Of a stretch of DNA of 64,000 bases, positions 9,915 through 23,410 are shown piece after piece. Origin of the DNA: Azolla caroliniana (Eukaryota > Polypodiophyta). Position numbers and translations under genes: made by a program. The notes beneath the pieces are model-generated. The model was not told where the DNA came from. It did no database searches and saw nothing but the letters and a program-made list of their open reading frames with translations. The stretch covers positions 12,214,001-12,278,000 of the forward strand of contig JBHGNT010000007.1 in assembly GCA_043228905.1 (NCBI GenBank), in the 5' to 3' direction. Position 1 is the first letter of the stretch. Every line of letters starts with the position of its first letter.

Positions 9915-12900
9915 TCATTGATCCACATGATTTTCAAATGAAAGATCCTTCAATAACAAAGCCACATAATCCTGAAAAATGATCAGAAAACAATTCAGAA
10001 TAGCGTTGATTAATCGCCCAAGTTTTGGTTTCTTCTCCAAATACCCTTGGTTAATCCCCTCTCAAGCAATTATATGTGCTTTCGTATATGATCAATTCAT
10101 CCCTTTATTAAATATGCTATTTGAGTAGCTATATTGTCAATACAAGACATTTGTTCACCAGTGCATTTGGGACATAACGACACACTTAAAGACAGTTGGT
10201 GAAATTAAGAAAGATTTCGGGGTGAAATTGCTTACCTCAATAAGACCATCATTTTGGCACAAGCTTTCTACTAGGAGAGATGAATTCTCGTCATGACCAT
10301 CATCAGATGCAATTGACACGTTTGCCGTTTCTGCTACAACTCTAAAAACCTCATCAGCTGAGGTTGCTTGCTCAAGCTTCTCAGCAGCTTTCTCCACATT
10401 AATCTGATCCAAAGACCAGAACAATTTCAGCATCCAGCATTTCTTTGCTTGTGATATGCCCATCAATATCATTGTTTCTGGTCATGTCAAAGAATATATT
10501 CTTAAAATTTAAAGTTAAATCTACTCCCCATTACGCCCAATCTCAGGACTCCTATTTCCATTTACCTTTTGGCGCTTTGTATTGGGTCCATTTTCAGGTG
10601 TCTGAACAGAAGTTGAGGTTTGATGTGTGTCCAGCTGGGATGGTGCAGTTCTCACCTGTTGCAAGTTCATGTGACACACGTGTAAGTGAGCTACAAAACA
10701 TAACAGACACATACTTTGCAATTCAATTTTCTTGATCAGTGACATGAGAAATAAATCCTACTCTATACTTCCATTTCCAGTTTTCTTGACAAGGTTTTCA
10801 AAATGAACTAAATTGGTAGATTTCAATATACTGTACAAATAAAACAGTGTATAGACCTATAATAACAGATAAAAAGCTCACTGGCAAGTGAGTGAAAGTG
10901 GAGAACCTGAGGGACATTATCAATATTGAAATCCACTGCTGGATGTTGATTTGAAGGATGGTTAGAATCCCCTACATCTCTATTACCACCAAATGCTTGA
11001 GCAACAACAGGCATCATTTGCTGGAAGAGAGCAGAAAGGTTTGGTCCTTCTCTCGATCCCTCTGCACTACTTCTCAACACACCTTCCCTGATTCTTGCAC
11101 TAGCATCTTGCAGTACACTTGACCCTTGCTCTGGATTATTAGTAGCACTACTATTCACTCTGCTTAGTGCTTGACCCACAACAGGCATCATCTGCTGCAT
11201 AAGTCCAGAAAAGTCAAGATTGCTTGGAAATCCTCCATCATGATCAATGCTTTCTTCCCCGACCTGTTCAACAACTTGTTGCACAACATTCCTCATGAAT
11301 GGATTTTGCATAACTTGACCCATGAGGTTGCCTAATACTCCTCCTGGAATACCCATACCTTGGCTGGAATCCCTTCCCCTTCCTGGAGCAGGGATCCCTC
11401 CAGAATTTGAAATCAGTTGTTGAAGAAAATTACCAATGTCTGGATTCGTTCCTTCACTTAGTAAGGTCTGATTAACTGCTTGAATTGGTGGATTCTGTGT
11501 GTTTCCTGCTGAATCTAGGAATGAATGCTCTTGCATATTGCTCTGTCCTCCAATCATACTAATCAAACCATCTCTAGATTGCCCTGAAACGGTGCTCTCA
11601 TCATGACTCTGCGTTGATGTACCTGCACCTTGGGAACTGTGCAGTGACCGAACAAATTTTCTCGAACTCTGTTTTGGGTGTTGTCCTTATGAGAAGCAGA
11701 TAATATATACAGCATAATAGAATCAAATTACATACCATACTTACCCGTAATGGCAATGGCTGCAACCCTTTGAGACCCAAGCCAGCAGGAACATCAGTTG
11801 CACTTGTTTCTTTAGGTTGATTTTTCATATTCTCAGTATCTGATAACTCTGTCTTCTCATCTTTCACTTCTTCCTTTTCTTTATGTACATGCGAACTCGG
11901 GTTCCTTTCAGCCTCATCAACATGTTCCGAGTCCATATTCTCTACAGTTGATGCCTGCAAATGAATGCATGAGAACATACGTCAGTGCTGAGATGTAACT
12001 CTTCACACCAACAAGAAAAATTAAGTCAAGCAGAAAATGTCTGACCTGTTCTGTCTCTACATGCCTATCTGGCACAATATCTGTGGTGACTTCATGTCTT
12101 TGCTCCAAGGGTTCTGGCTGAGATACTGTATAGAAGAACTAAGAAGATACTTACAGCATGAAGATAGAAAACTTATGCAAAAAAGGAAACCAGAACTGAA
12201 CCCCCTTCCCTACCGTTCTCCTGTGGGTGCTGAGGTGAACTTGATGAAGCCGGCGGTACTAGTGTGAATATAGCACGCAGGGCTTCTTCATTACTTAATA
12301 CCCGTGTTCCACCCTGCCCATCCGGCACCCGAGCTTGAACTTGAACTTGTGCTCTTACCGTTGGTGCAGAAGGATTCAAGGGTTGCTGAGACATGGGTGC
12401 AATAGACAGGGGGATAGTTTGACTTGTAATTGCTGGGGTACCATTTACATTATGGGAATTCAGCTGTTGAAACCTTGCAAGGAGTGGATGGAGAAAGCCA
12501 GAAGATGTTGGATTAACATCATTTCCAGATCTACCAAGAGTTGATTGCATGGTTGTAACCACAGTTCTTACAGGCACCACGCGGACACCAGGTTGCTCTG
12601 ATCCTGAAGCTCTGGAAGACTGTACCGGTACTGCTATTGCATGTATTGAAGATGCATTATTTCTAGCAACAGATGTTGATGATAATCCACCATTCAGGCC
12701 TGTAGACGTAACTGCGGGAGATGTCTCAGAGGAAAGGTTGTTGGGTCCAATGCTTTGAACAGAAGGTGCAACTTGAGAAGGTATAGGTGGTATGCCAGAA
12801 TTATTTGCATCAATATGGATACTGATATTGTGGGGCACTTCACCAGAACCCATTGCCCCAGTCGCCTGCTGAGATCCAAGGTTCACAGTTCCAAACCCAG

Positions 12901-15900
12901 CCCCTGGCTGAAATGGTTGTGGCTGTACCACCAGAGGAATAAGAACTTATACCTAGCATAATTTAATATTTGGAAATTTTATGAAACTCCTACCTGAACC
13001 ATCATAGGATTAGGTCCGGCTGAAGAGATAAAAACAGCAGGGCCAGCATTGACAGCAGCCTCCACCTGCACATATTACAAAATAATGATTTCTCAACTCA
13101 CAATAACAGTTGCTAGTTAACCAATACTGATCAATGATACATACAGGAGAAGCTCCCATAGTCAATGTCAGAGTTGCTCGACCAAGCTCTAAAAGCAAAG
13201 CACCTAAATATTGAAAGAGAACGCCATCTCGTAAAGCTAACGACTGAAGTTCTGCTCGCACATCAGCATCAACTAGATTCGGTTCATTCTCGAGCTCAGA
13301 AGATAACCTCTGTTAGAAAAATACAATATTTTTAAAAAAAGACATAGATCTAAAGAAAATGGCATCAAACTTTGTCCGCAAACAAAAATCCCTAATGTAT
13401 TATCAAATCATTGTTGGCAGGTTTAGAGTAGAACACCCATGAAATGAGTGTGCATGTTCAAAGTCCCTGAACCTTCAGAGCTTTATGTAACAAGTTGGCA
13501 CCTATCAGATTTTGCTCTTGTGATCTTACTGATATGTTTACAAGAACTAATTACATTGAGAGAACCTAGTGGTAACATAAGAGGTTCAATGGAAGATAGA
13601 GCATTGAGGACAAATACTTTTGCACATAAGACATCTCTAACCATAATTGTGAATATTCCAGATGGTATACGCTTACTTAAGATGTATAATACTCAAAAGT
13701 CACATGGATCAGGTCACATTCACCAGAAGCAAGAGTAATTAAAGATAAATACAAGAAATGACAAAGAAAGGGAGGAGGAGAAGTCGATCTTCTGCATAAA
13801 GATAAAACATAATCATCGAAGTTCCAGATAGTAGATGCCCATCTCAAATCATAATTGTGAATGCATCATACGGGGCAGAAGCCTGCGTAGATGTGTATAA
13901 TGCTCAAAGCAATAACAAAGAAAGAGAGAGGAAAGAGGAGTGTCTCTTCTGCTTAAAGGTAACTCCAGCCATAATCAGCAAGGTTACAGAGAACAGGCCC
14001 ACCCTAGATAGGATACTCAAAAGTCAAACACAAGAATATTAGGAAAGAAAATAATATGGGAGAGGATAAAATAAAGAAAGGATGTTAATGAGAATCACAA
14101 TATTAACATCCTGAGACAGCAGAGGACCAGCAAAATTAAACCAAATACATAAGACTTTTACGATGATAGACTCCATACATATATTATCTAAAACAACTTT
14201 TGAATGTTTCTCCTAACAGTATGATGTATACTTGAATAAGGGAACATATTGCAATAATATAAATAGACTACTGTGTGACAAAACAAGAAAATGTGTTTTC
14301 ATTCTCGACCATTTTGATAAAGAAATTATATTTACAGTTAAGGCTGCTGCATTGCGAACCATTTCATTGGTCTTGACCTGATACCAGAGAGAATTTGCAT
14401 TTTCAGATGAAGCTTGTTTGCAGAATATAGAACTCTTCCTGGGAAGGCAGGCGTCCTATGCCAAATAATCAAACAAACCTCCTACCTTATCCAAATGGAG
14501 CTCATCTATGTACAAGAGCAATATAAAAAATGCATCGTAAATTGACAAATCTCAATGTTCTAGGTAGGTAGTCTTTCACGTTTCCTTCTCTAGTAGCATT
14601 CTCATTTCTACAGGAATCTTAGTCTGACAACACTATAGTGGAAAGCTTTCAACGCAAAAAGAAGCCAAGGAACGTGTAAAGAGTGCTGCAAAAATCTTTA
14701 TAAAATCACAAACGTGAAGACATTAATTAAAAAAGAAAATAAAGTACATATAGTTGTAGCAAATAATATTAATGAAAAGAGTCAAACCAGATGCTATTAC
14801 CGACACCTATTCATTGATGAATGTGAAAATCCTCCAAAATAGCATGAGGCTCACAATTCAAATTTCTCAAATTTCAGATGAGCATATACATATTTGTTAT
14901 AAAGAAATACACTTTACTATGTGAACCGCACGTAATATATTGAACTTCATTCATCAGCAATAAATCACATTCAAGTAAAATAAATAGAAAAAAGCAGAAG
15001 CTTGTCCTCTCACATTAAGTTCAACTGTGGCCTGATGAGATATAAGCCCCATTGTACGCCGAATTAAAGCACCCAAATTTGCTGGTGTAAGCTGGCCTCT
15101 GATGGTAGAGTTTGCACTAGATGTACCTTGATCAGTATGTTGTCCTGAATGAATTTTGTTAAATAGGTCCCAAAAGGTTAAGACATATACTTGCCCTCCA
15201 AATTTGTAATTAAATTCAAGTTAATAATAACATCTCACCATTAATAGCAAGCTCCTGCTCCAAGCCACCAAGATACCGAGATATTGTTGTTAAAGCATCA
15301 GGAATTACCTGAATATCTTCAATATATCAAGATCAACTTCATCTCTATCATTAATGCCAAACATAAGCTTCACAAAGCAACCCTAACCTGTTGTGAAATC
15401 CTGAACTGTTGACCCATGGAAGGTAAGGTAGTAGCTGCAGCAGGGAAGAACCCTGGATACATGCGAGGGGCTGGAGGTTGGTGGCCTAAATCCGCAAGAG
15501 ACTGTGGCCTGACACTGTCATTTCCAACTTGCGCAGCCACATTAGGCAGGTTTAATGTCTGTTAAAGATTCAGCGCCGTAATCAGCAAGAAATATGCGTA
15601 TTCTAGCTCTACAATCAACCAGTCATCATGAGTGGAATACAACAGCTCTTGGAAAAATACATATCTTTTATACAGCCATAATATTCAAGAAAAACAAAGT
15701 TCTAGACAGAATTTGACTTCCAAAAGAACGCTGTCCGTGTTCTAAGTTAACAAGTCAATAGACTACAAGAACATAAAACAAACCAATTTAAAATACAAAC
15801 TAAATTTTGCAGACAAGACATTTTACTGCAAAAGAGCTCAAGTAATAAAACAAAATGTGGGGTATCATTCACAATAAGCAGTAAACTTTACATATTTAGA

Positions 15901-17624
15901 TAGACAAGATCTACAAGAGGTGTTGGTCATGAAAGTAGGAGTATGAACAGTACCAAATCACTCTCAAATGCAAGTGTTTAGGTAGTAGAACTGCATTATG
16001 AAAGATATATTGAGAGACTGATTCCAATATTTCTTCTAAACTTAAAAATTGATTGTAAATTGTAAAAATATTGCCCAACATAAATCCTAGCATTGAAAAT
16101 CATAAATTTGGCAACATTCAAATGTTTCCACAGAATATGCTATGGTATTATGTACATCACTTTCTAGGATAACGGCATGAAGTTAAGAATCCTTTTTGAG
16201 CATTTCTACAGCATATCTAGCTTGCAATCCATTGTTTTTCCTATCATTATCTGAAAATATTAATCAAAAAGATTGATCACAAGAGGTTGACCACATTAGT
16301 TGAGCCACCAATGTTTGAAGGAGCATTGTTCGCAAGCCCAAAAGACGTGAGAACTGAAGATATGATCTGCAAGAAAATATTCACAACAGAAAAAAGAAAT
16401 AATCATAAGTTTACAGAGAAGTTCAAGCGGCCATCAAATAGCAAATTCCAATCTTAACCAATGATTATCCACTGACCCTGTTAACATCTGCTAATCCACC
16501 ATCTCCATTATCTTGTACATTAAAGGTTCCCATAACAACACCATGAGAAACCTGGGTTGGCCTATTGCGAGCTTCCGCTGCAGATTGATCTTCATGCATG
16601 CAGCACACACAGATACAATTAGTGATTTTCCTAAGTCAAGAAAAGAACCCAAACTAGAAAACAAGCTTTGATAACACTTGTTCAGAACTTTAGCGATTTT
16701 ACCACACTGAACAAGAATCAAACTACAACTGTCAACAAGACAATGAAAACCTTGTTCTTCTTCATTTGCATTGTTTCCATTAGACAATGATGTGGCAACA
16801 GGTGCAGGAGCCTGCCGTGTTACCAGATGGAGAGTGTGTCCATCTTCGACATCTGTTCCCTTTTTAAGGAATATCATTCCATGATAGCACAGAACTCATA
16901 CAAATTTTCAAAAATGGAAAACAGTGAAGCACATAATACTCCATTCAAATGTTCCATTGTGTAGGCCAGAAATCAGAATTGATTACATTAGCCTTGAATT
17001 TGTAACAACTATTAAAAGATGACCTTATTAAAATTAACTCTTCTGGCATCCAATCACTGGCTTATATTGAAAGAACAAGTTACTATACAAATGTGTACAG
17101 CAGAAATGTAAATTAACACATTGGTATAGCAGTTTGTGTCTTCTATGTAACAATATAGAATATTGCTGGCTAATGTCAAAGCAATAAATCAGTACATATT
17201 TTCCAAAAACAATGAAGTCAATGGAAGGATAAGAAATTGAGCTAGCTTAAATATCATGAAATTATGTGCTTTTGAGTGTCAAATTTTACAAAAATAATCA
17301 ATGATCTCACAAGGATACTGTAATTAGACAGATTATGGTTGTCTTTCAAAACTTTGCCCCTGCAAATTAGGCGCTGGTTTTCTAGAGGTACACCTGTTAA
17401 TGTTGCTACATGTTCCTTCAAGGCCGGTACTGATATCTGAAAGGAAAGTAGAATTTTGGTTTAGTTAAAAGAGACTAATTAATGGCTAAATTTTTAGATA
17501 GAAATAGTTGTTTGTATACGTTTGGATCCACTCGGCAGGTATAAACTTGAGAATCTAAAGTTTTGATCTTTATTTCCATCATTCCACCATCTTCTCTAGT
17601 ACTGCTTGTGCTCGCCCCTTCCAT
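9915..17624 (-). CDS. Ubiquitin-like, BAG6-type large Pro/Gln-rich protein (18 coding exons)
   Basis: Coding exons, minus strand: 17624-17520, 17436-17319, 16852-16751, 16589-16477, 16366-16292, 15558-15388, 15308-15239, 15144-15014, 14377-14336, 13309-13145, 13065-12994, 12922-12214, 12125-12046, 11954-11745, 11668-10907, 10655-10566, 10403-10236, 9971-9915. They total 3,240 nt (1,079 residues plus stop), with GT-AG junctions and a continuous frame. Residues 16-88 are a ubiquitin fold (MEIKIKTLDSQVYTCRV, then RLICRGKVLKDNHNLSNY and VEDGHTLHLV). The middle has a conserved helical region (LQSLALRDGVLFQYLGALLL, LELGRATLTL). The remainder is low-complexity Pro/Gln/Ser with two similar QQMMPVV blocks and an acidic/Lys segment. 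This resembles plant AT5G42220-like proteins and animal BAG6, a chaperone that hands misfolded or tail-anchored proteins to membranes or the proteasome; the plant function is inferred. The ATG at 17624 follows a likely 5'UTR acceptor (TTTTCCAG). The 42-nt exon 14377-14336 and the exon 2/3 junction are the least certain. Confidence 0.85.
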
Positions 17625-18665
17625 TCTGGCTGGAAAACACAACAAATAATTCAGCATCGATCATGTTTCCCACTGTTCTAGATCTCTTACAGATTCTCTC
17701 ACTTCCTATCAGACGCATAGAAGGACTGGTACCAAGTGGATATGTTCCATTTACTCTAGACTCTCCCTCACTCTGGGGCACACTCCTGAATGTATACTCC
17801 TCAGAAGATACAGTAAATCTACTAGAAAAACAGCCCAAGATTATCTCTTATCATAAAAGTTAATGACTCAAGAGAATAGTCCAAATCCCTCCCTAGAGAA
17901 GCAGTGAAAACATCCTCGATCTCATATCCTTAGAAGAGACACTAAATCTAATCGAACGAGCAGCCCAAACATCTCTGATCAAAGAATTCAATGACTCAAA
18001 AGAATAGGCCAAATCCCTGACAAGAGAGGCAGTAGAAGAATCCTCAAATCTCATTGTCAACTGAACAGCAGCACAGGTAGTGCTCCTCAGACTGTATGGC
18101 TTAATAGAACAGAACTTATCCTCAGCTCAGAAGCTACACCCCTATACCTACCCTGTCTCTATCTCCAACTGGGAGCGAGAAACACACACAAACAAAACAC
18201 GGAGAGATTAGCAGATTACACCAGTCAGTCGGGTACAGGGAGAGGATTGTGTGGCAGATGTTGAAGTCAGATCCAATTCGTTCATCTGTCACTTTGTCTT
18301 CCAGGATCCACGACTATGATGAGGCAGAGACAATTAACATGATACTTACCAGGATGATCAATAGAGTTGACGTAGGATTAAAACAATCTCAAAGTCTTGC
18401 ATGTTGCTCGTCGATGGTCTTTTTCAGTGCCCTTTCCTAGATCCTGCTACTGCTTATTCTATATTTGAGGCCACAGAACCATGATTTTGCAAGAAATGCA
18501 GGCCTCACAAGCCATTATCTTTCTGTCCCTCTCCTTCTCTGTTGCTCGCTGAGCAACACAATAATGACAGAGAAGGGACAGTAAGAAAAGAAACGGATTT
18601 CTTTAACATTACAGACTGTCAAATACGGCTAAATAGATTTCTTTCAGATTTTGGGAACTAAGACG

Positions 18666-18705
<40 letters not shown>

Positions 18706-18952
18706 CCCTGGAAAAATGGAAGAATCGATATACCTAACCATCCCCACGAAGGAAGAAGAAGGGAGTAATAAGAGGATATGAATCAGAGAAGGAGAAACGC
18801 GTTTTTGCGTACGATGACGATCTTCTCCGTGCTTTGCAGAGGGATGGATGTGCAGAGAGAGAGAGAGAGAGAGAGAGAGGGAATACCTTTTGCTTCTGCT
18901 TGCTTGGCTCTGTCTGCTTTTTCGCTTCTGCTCCTGCTTCTGCTTCTGCTTC

Positions 18953-18985
<33 letters not shown>

Positions 18986-19100
18986 CTCTCTCTCTCTCTC
19001 TGTGTGTCTGTGTGTGTGTGTCTCTGTTTTGAGCGGAGGAGGGATGTAATGAATGAAAACAAGAGAAAGAGATTTGAGCGACAGACCCCTCCCAGTGTCT
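17625..19100 (-). promoter_or_regulatory. Probable 5' leader intron, leader exon and promoter of the BAG6-like gene
   Basis: An acceptor-like TTTTCCAG lies seven bases upstream of the start codon on the minus strand, so the leader is probably spliced. The sequence between it and about 18700 has no coding signal. A candidate donor GGTTAGGTATAT lies near 18738 (minus strand). The leader area is dominated by CT runs (18668-18702 as GA/CT, 18855-18880) and GT runs, features often found in plant 5' leaders. The transcription start cannot be placed from sequence alone. Confidence 0.4.
18668..18702. repeat. (CT)n microsatellite
   Basis: Perfect CT dinucleotide run of about 17 units in the presumed leader region of the BAG6-like gene. 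Confidence 0.95.
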
Positions 19101-19122
19101 GTGTGTGTGTGTGTGAAAAAAT
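18855..19122. repeat. Compound microsatellite cluster (GA, CT, GT)
   Basis: GA run near 18857-18880, a TTCTGC-type hexamer region at 18892-18955, a GT run at 18952-18984, then CT, GT and again GT near 19100. The ORFs that appear here on both strands are simple-repeat translations, not genes. Confidence 0.9.
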
Positions 19123-19435
19123 TTCAAGTATTTTTCATAATAAATTAATGAAAAAACCAGAGAAAACACACACAGAAAATGGAAAGATTTTTTTTCTGTT
19201 TATTCGCTTATTAATCATTTTACTCTGAAATATGCACATATATGTATGTACATACATACATAATAAACAAATGGAATCTGAAAGGTTTGTCACCACATGG
19301 ACACATAGAGAAAGTGAGAGAGAGAGAGATTGGTCATACATCCAATCATCCATCCATAAGCAAAGAAAGTGGAGGAGTGGGAGGGATTTGAATGGATTAA
19401 TGAAGACCAAATAACACAACATGTTAGGGCGAATT

Positions 19436-19516
19436 CCCTTGGTAGCTCACCCGGTGGATTGGACTCTCGTTTGTTTTCCTTTTTTTTTGGGGGGGGGGGG
19501 GGGGGGGGGGGGGAGG
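19436..19516 (+). repeat. tRNA-like/SINE fragment ending in T-run and 25-base poly-G
   Basis: TTGGTAGCTCACCCGG resembles a tRNA 5' half with an A-box (TAGCTCACCCGG). It is followed by GGATTGGACTCTCG, then a T-rich stretch and an uninterrupted run of 25 G at 19489-19513. No B-box is seen, so the module is truncated or degenerate. Confidence 0.4.
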
Positions 19517-19549
19517 GTCTTGCTGTGATGCTTCATTTCCTTCCATGCT

Positions 19550-21906
19550 CATAGCAATACATTAATGAATTGGGCAAATTTTGTCTTCAATTTCCTTCAT
19601 ATTAGAGAGACCACCTCCTCATCCCCTTGCAGGTTTCAAACATTTGTTGATGTTTTTTTATCTCGCCTAGACACCTTTCATTCGTACTTGCATTTTGTAG
19701 TATGCATGTGAATCAATGAGAAAATCTACTCTCATGCACAAAAGAATTAGAATGGTTCAACCTAAGGGTTCATTTAACGTGTGTTTGGGAATTGAGACAA
19801 TGATTTTTTAATAGTAAAATAGGACATATCTTTGCCAACATAAGCCACAAAATTACAATGTGCATTACTAATTAAGGTTATTGACTAGTGAAGCTTGCTC
19901 ATAACATTATTTTCATAGTAAATCAATAATGAATAACTGCATACAACCTATGGATTTATGAGCATGAAATTGTCTCTGCTCTTCAAGTTGAGCCCATCTA
20001 CTCCCACAAATTCTATCAATGTCTTTCAAATCAAGAAAAAACCACGTTCTCTCTCTCTCTCTCTCTCTCTCAATATCGTTTTTTATTACGTAACTTCCCT
20101 TTTGTAAAAGAAGAAATTAGATGCTTTCATAAAGATAGTTTTTTCTGATTTCACTTTCAAATTGTTTCTCTTCTTTTCTCCATACTTTGTGTCAAATTTC
20201 TCCACTAGTAAGTGAGTAGCTTGTTTTGTCGAGGATGAGGTGGTGGTGATTAACGATGTGGCATCTGCGTGGTTGTTTATGTGGTGGTTCCAAAAGCAAT
20301 ATTGTTCTGTCATTAATTAAACAAAAAAGAAAAACCAATAGGGTAAAGCGTCAATTGGTCGATACCTTCCTCTGTTATTTACATGGAGAAACATATCATA
20401 GAATAAATATAATCAAGGAGATTGAAACCATGACTTCATACCATACCACGCATTCTTATGTTGAAGGTTAATTAATTATTAAGGAAAGGAAAATTTTGAG
20501 AGTTTAGACCCACTCATTCTAAAAAACATTTATCAAAACTTTATTTCCCTTCAGTGTGTCATGTTGGGATGACATGCTCCACCATTGTTCCATATCTATA
20601 AAACATCCTCACTTTTTTGCCATTTTCCTTCTCTATCCTTACTAAGCTATAGAGCACACAACACCCTTCAGTTTGTTTAATTTTTATTATTGTGATCTCA
20701 CTTTGAAAGTTTTTCTTATCCTTGCCTCTATGTTGGAGATAAGTTGTGTACATACATTATTTTTACCCGTCCCTTTACACGAGTCACGACTCACAATATG
20801 TGCTTGCATATTTTATGTAAACATCTAATTTGATAGAGAGAAGCATATGAAAATGGTTTACAATTAGGGAAGGTCAATTATTTGGAATGCTATATTTTTA
20901 GGTTGTAAAAAAGGGAAAATATCTTTATTATATCCCTCTTATTCGGGGCAATGTTGTCCCACTCCTTTGTATTTCTAAAACATATCACCTTATTCCCCAT
21001 GGTAAAAACAACCCTGCATCACCATCTACTATAATACTTTGCAAAACCATTCTTTCATGAAATCAATCTATTCAATACAAGATGCAATTAACTTGTGGGT
21101 TAGTAAAAAATTAGATGTTTCCATTTGTGCCACCAACAAGTATAGGGGTAATAATGAGATTAACATTGCAATTACTAGAAATGTATGACCCAATGTAGTT
21201 GTAATTTGTATTTGTTATATCAATTCTCGTGTTATTTATTAATTGTTGAACAAAAAATATTGGTTAGTTATGATCATGATCATTGAGCATGTTTGGTTAA
21301 TTACTATAAATATTAGTAAGAGTGTGAGTTAATTGCTATACTTAGCACTTTGTCATTACTAATTAGCTTTGCAATTACTTCATCCTTCCCCATTATTAAT
21401 TCATTAAAACCTAATTTTTGTGAAATATTAAAACATACCTTTAAAAACTATATATCTACCTTCTACCTTTTCTTTTCTTTTCCAAAAAAAACACTACTTC
21501 GCATTAGTTAGCAAGCAAATTACATCATAGATCACCAAAAATTCCTCTCATCAACCCTCACTTTGGCCTTCCCACCAAAGTGGACATAGTCCCCACCTCA
21601 TTTTCAACAAAAGTATCCAATTAACTCCTATAACCTAGTAATTTGTACCATATCTATACATATTTACAACACCTAGTCACTGATGGAAACCATTGGGGGA
21701 AACAACCATCGAGGTGGTTGGTAGTTCCATTGAGGCCCTGATGATGATCTGCCCACCATAGGAGAACTACCCCATTTCAGCAAGAACTTTGATCGAGTTC
21801 TTTCAATTGCATCAAATTCCCCCTTAATCGAGTTGTATCGTCCCTGCAACTAAGATACCAACTCAAACCAGATATTTAATAACACCTCACCGTTATGGAT
21901 CTTTTG
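19550..21906. other. Intergenic, AT-rich, no gene recognised
   Basis: I found no coding exons or element termini here. A CT microsatellite occupies about 20047-20071. The rest is AT-rich unique-looking sequence. Confidence 0.5.
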
Positions 21907-23410
21907 ATGTTAAAAAACAAACTTACACCGCCTAGTCCAAATGTGCCAGACCGATAAACAAGCCACCATCATCCATATCTCTTCAAAAAAAATTGAGTTA
22001 GTGCCAGGTCGAACTCCAGCCCGTTGAAACACCTTGCCACCCTGCACTATAAATCCATGACCGTGGGGGTTTAACTGTTCAGCCCAACCTTCCCCTGTTA
22101 ACTTCAACCCCTGTACGGACCCCCATACAACTCTCCCATTCACGCCGCATGCTACCACTATCCTGAGACTTCTACCCCAAATGTTAATAGCCTCTTTGCA
22201 ATTCCAAAAACAACGAGGAATTGATTCCAAAGGGTGTCCACAAATCTTGCAACCAACCTCACCACCACGACACCTAAGCCACTCCCCCACCGGTACCGCT
22301 TTGTGACTAAGGAGCCACAACCAAAGCTTTATTTTTTCTGGCATATCGAACGCCCATAACCTCCTCCAAAAAGACTTCAACAAGTCATCAGAAATGCCTT
22401 TATCCATCCAACTATTGCGAGTTAGAGCAGCACCCATCAATTTGGAGCCAATGATTTGCCTTCCTAGCTTAGTAGTGTACTCGAAAAACCGTTCCAATTT
22501 GTCCGTTCCCGGTTTCTGCCACCACACCTCTAGTGGATCCCAATCCAAATCACATATGGGCTTGTTGTCAACTATCCACAACTTACAATCAGATTCCAGC
22601 TTCCCTGGGTCCGGGTTTACTTGCCACTTCTTACCTTCCAACACTGCCACTTGCACTGCCAACCACTGGCCATTGTCTGCCACAACACTTAGGTTGCCCC
22701 ACAAGCGTGGTCATCTGCCTCGGATAATTTGTGCATCACCCTCACCTACAAACCACCCAAACCAGACCCCCTCTTCTTCATTCAACCTAACTAGACCATC
22801 AACAGCCTTATCTATCAAATAGGTCACCTTTTCCAGCTTGCCAGTAAACCTAGGACTACCAACCAGACCGTCCCTTCTTTTCCTTTTGAAATCCTCCCAG
22901 TCTCTTACGGAACTAACATTGTACCCTACCATTTGCCCCCATGGTAAGTATTTTTTCTGGCCAAGCATCATACCGTCATCATCTCTAATCTTGGGGTTCC
23001 AAAACAGTGGTTGACGGAGTTGTTCCTCCATCGTTTTTGGCTCCATTAAGACCAACCCCTCTCTTAAACTTGACCAGGCCCTCATTATGGTGCGGGCCAC
23101 CCTATCCTCCATGCTAGTAAGTTCTTTTAACTTTAGTCCTGGACTGAACAACCACCACTTCTTTGCCTTCCAAGGGCTGCCATTCCTCGGACACCAGAGT
23201 TTAGTTCTGTCTCTAAGAAGCAATTTCCACAATTCTGGTCCAAGAGCTTACCGAGTAAAGCCTTACTTTGGTGAACCGGATCCACCATCCCTAGTCCACC
23301 TTGATTTTTTGCTTTGATCAAACAACTACATGCCACTTTAGCTGATGTCGTCTCGTGGTCTCTACCCGACCAAAGGAACCCTTCTACCTTTTCATTTATA
23401 CATTGTTAGA
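21907..23410 (-). pseudogene. LINE remnant: 3' end of reverse transcriptase plus zf-RVT domain
   Basis: On the minus strand, 23336-23133 encodes LIKAKNQGGLGMVDPVHQSK, the conserved K..GGLG block just after the RT of plant LINEs. Then 23232-22711 and 22704-21910 give the zf-RVT region, including LWAFDMPEKIKLWLWLL, a GCKICG....E...HCFW-like zinc block (here CKICGHPLESIPRCFWNC) and a closing WHIWTRRCKFVF. Catalytic RT motifs are not present, so this is a 5'-truncated copy, as is usual for LINEs. At least one frameshift separates the two ORFs. It is unrelated in sequence to the ORF1/endonuclease piece at 1-1660. Confidence 0.8.

Noticed and set aside
18658-19228. Several overlapping ORFs on both strands rich in Arg-Glu, Thr-His, Cys-Val and Leu-Ser
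   Set aside because: They are translations of GA, CT and GT microsatellites and carry no domain.
22394-22822. 142-codon plus-strand ORF, Pro/Ser/His-rich
   Set aside because: It is antisense to the LINE zf-RVT region on the minus strand.
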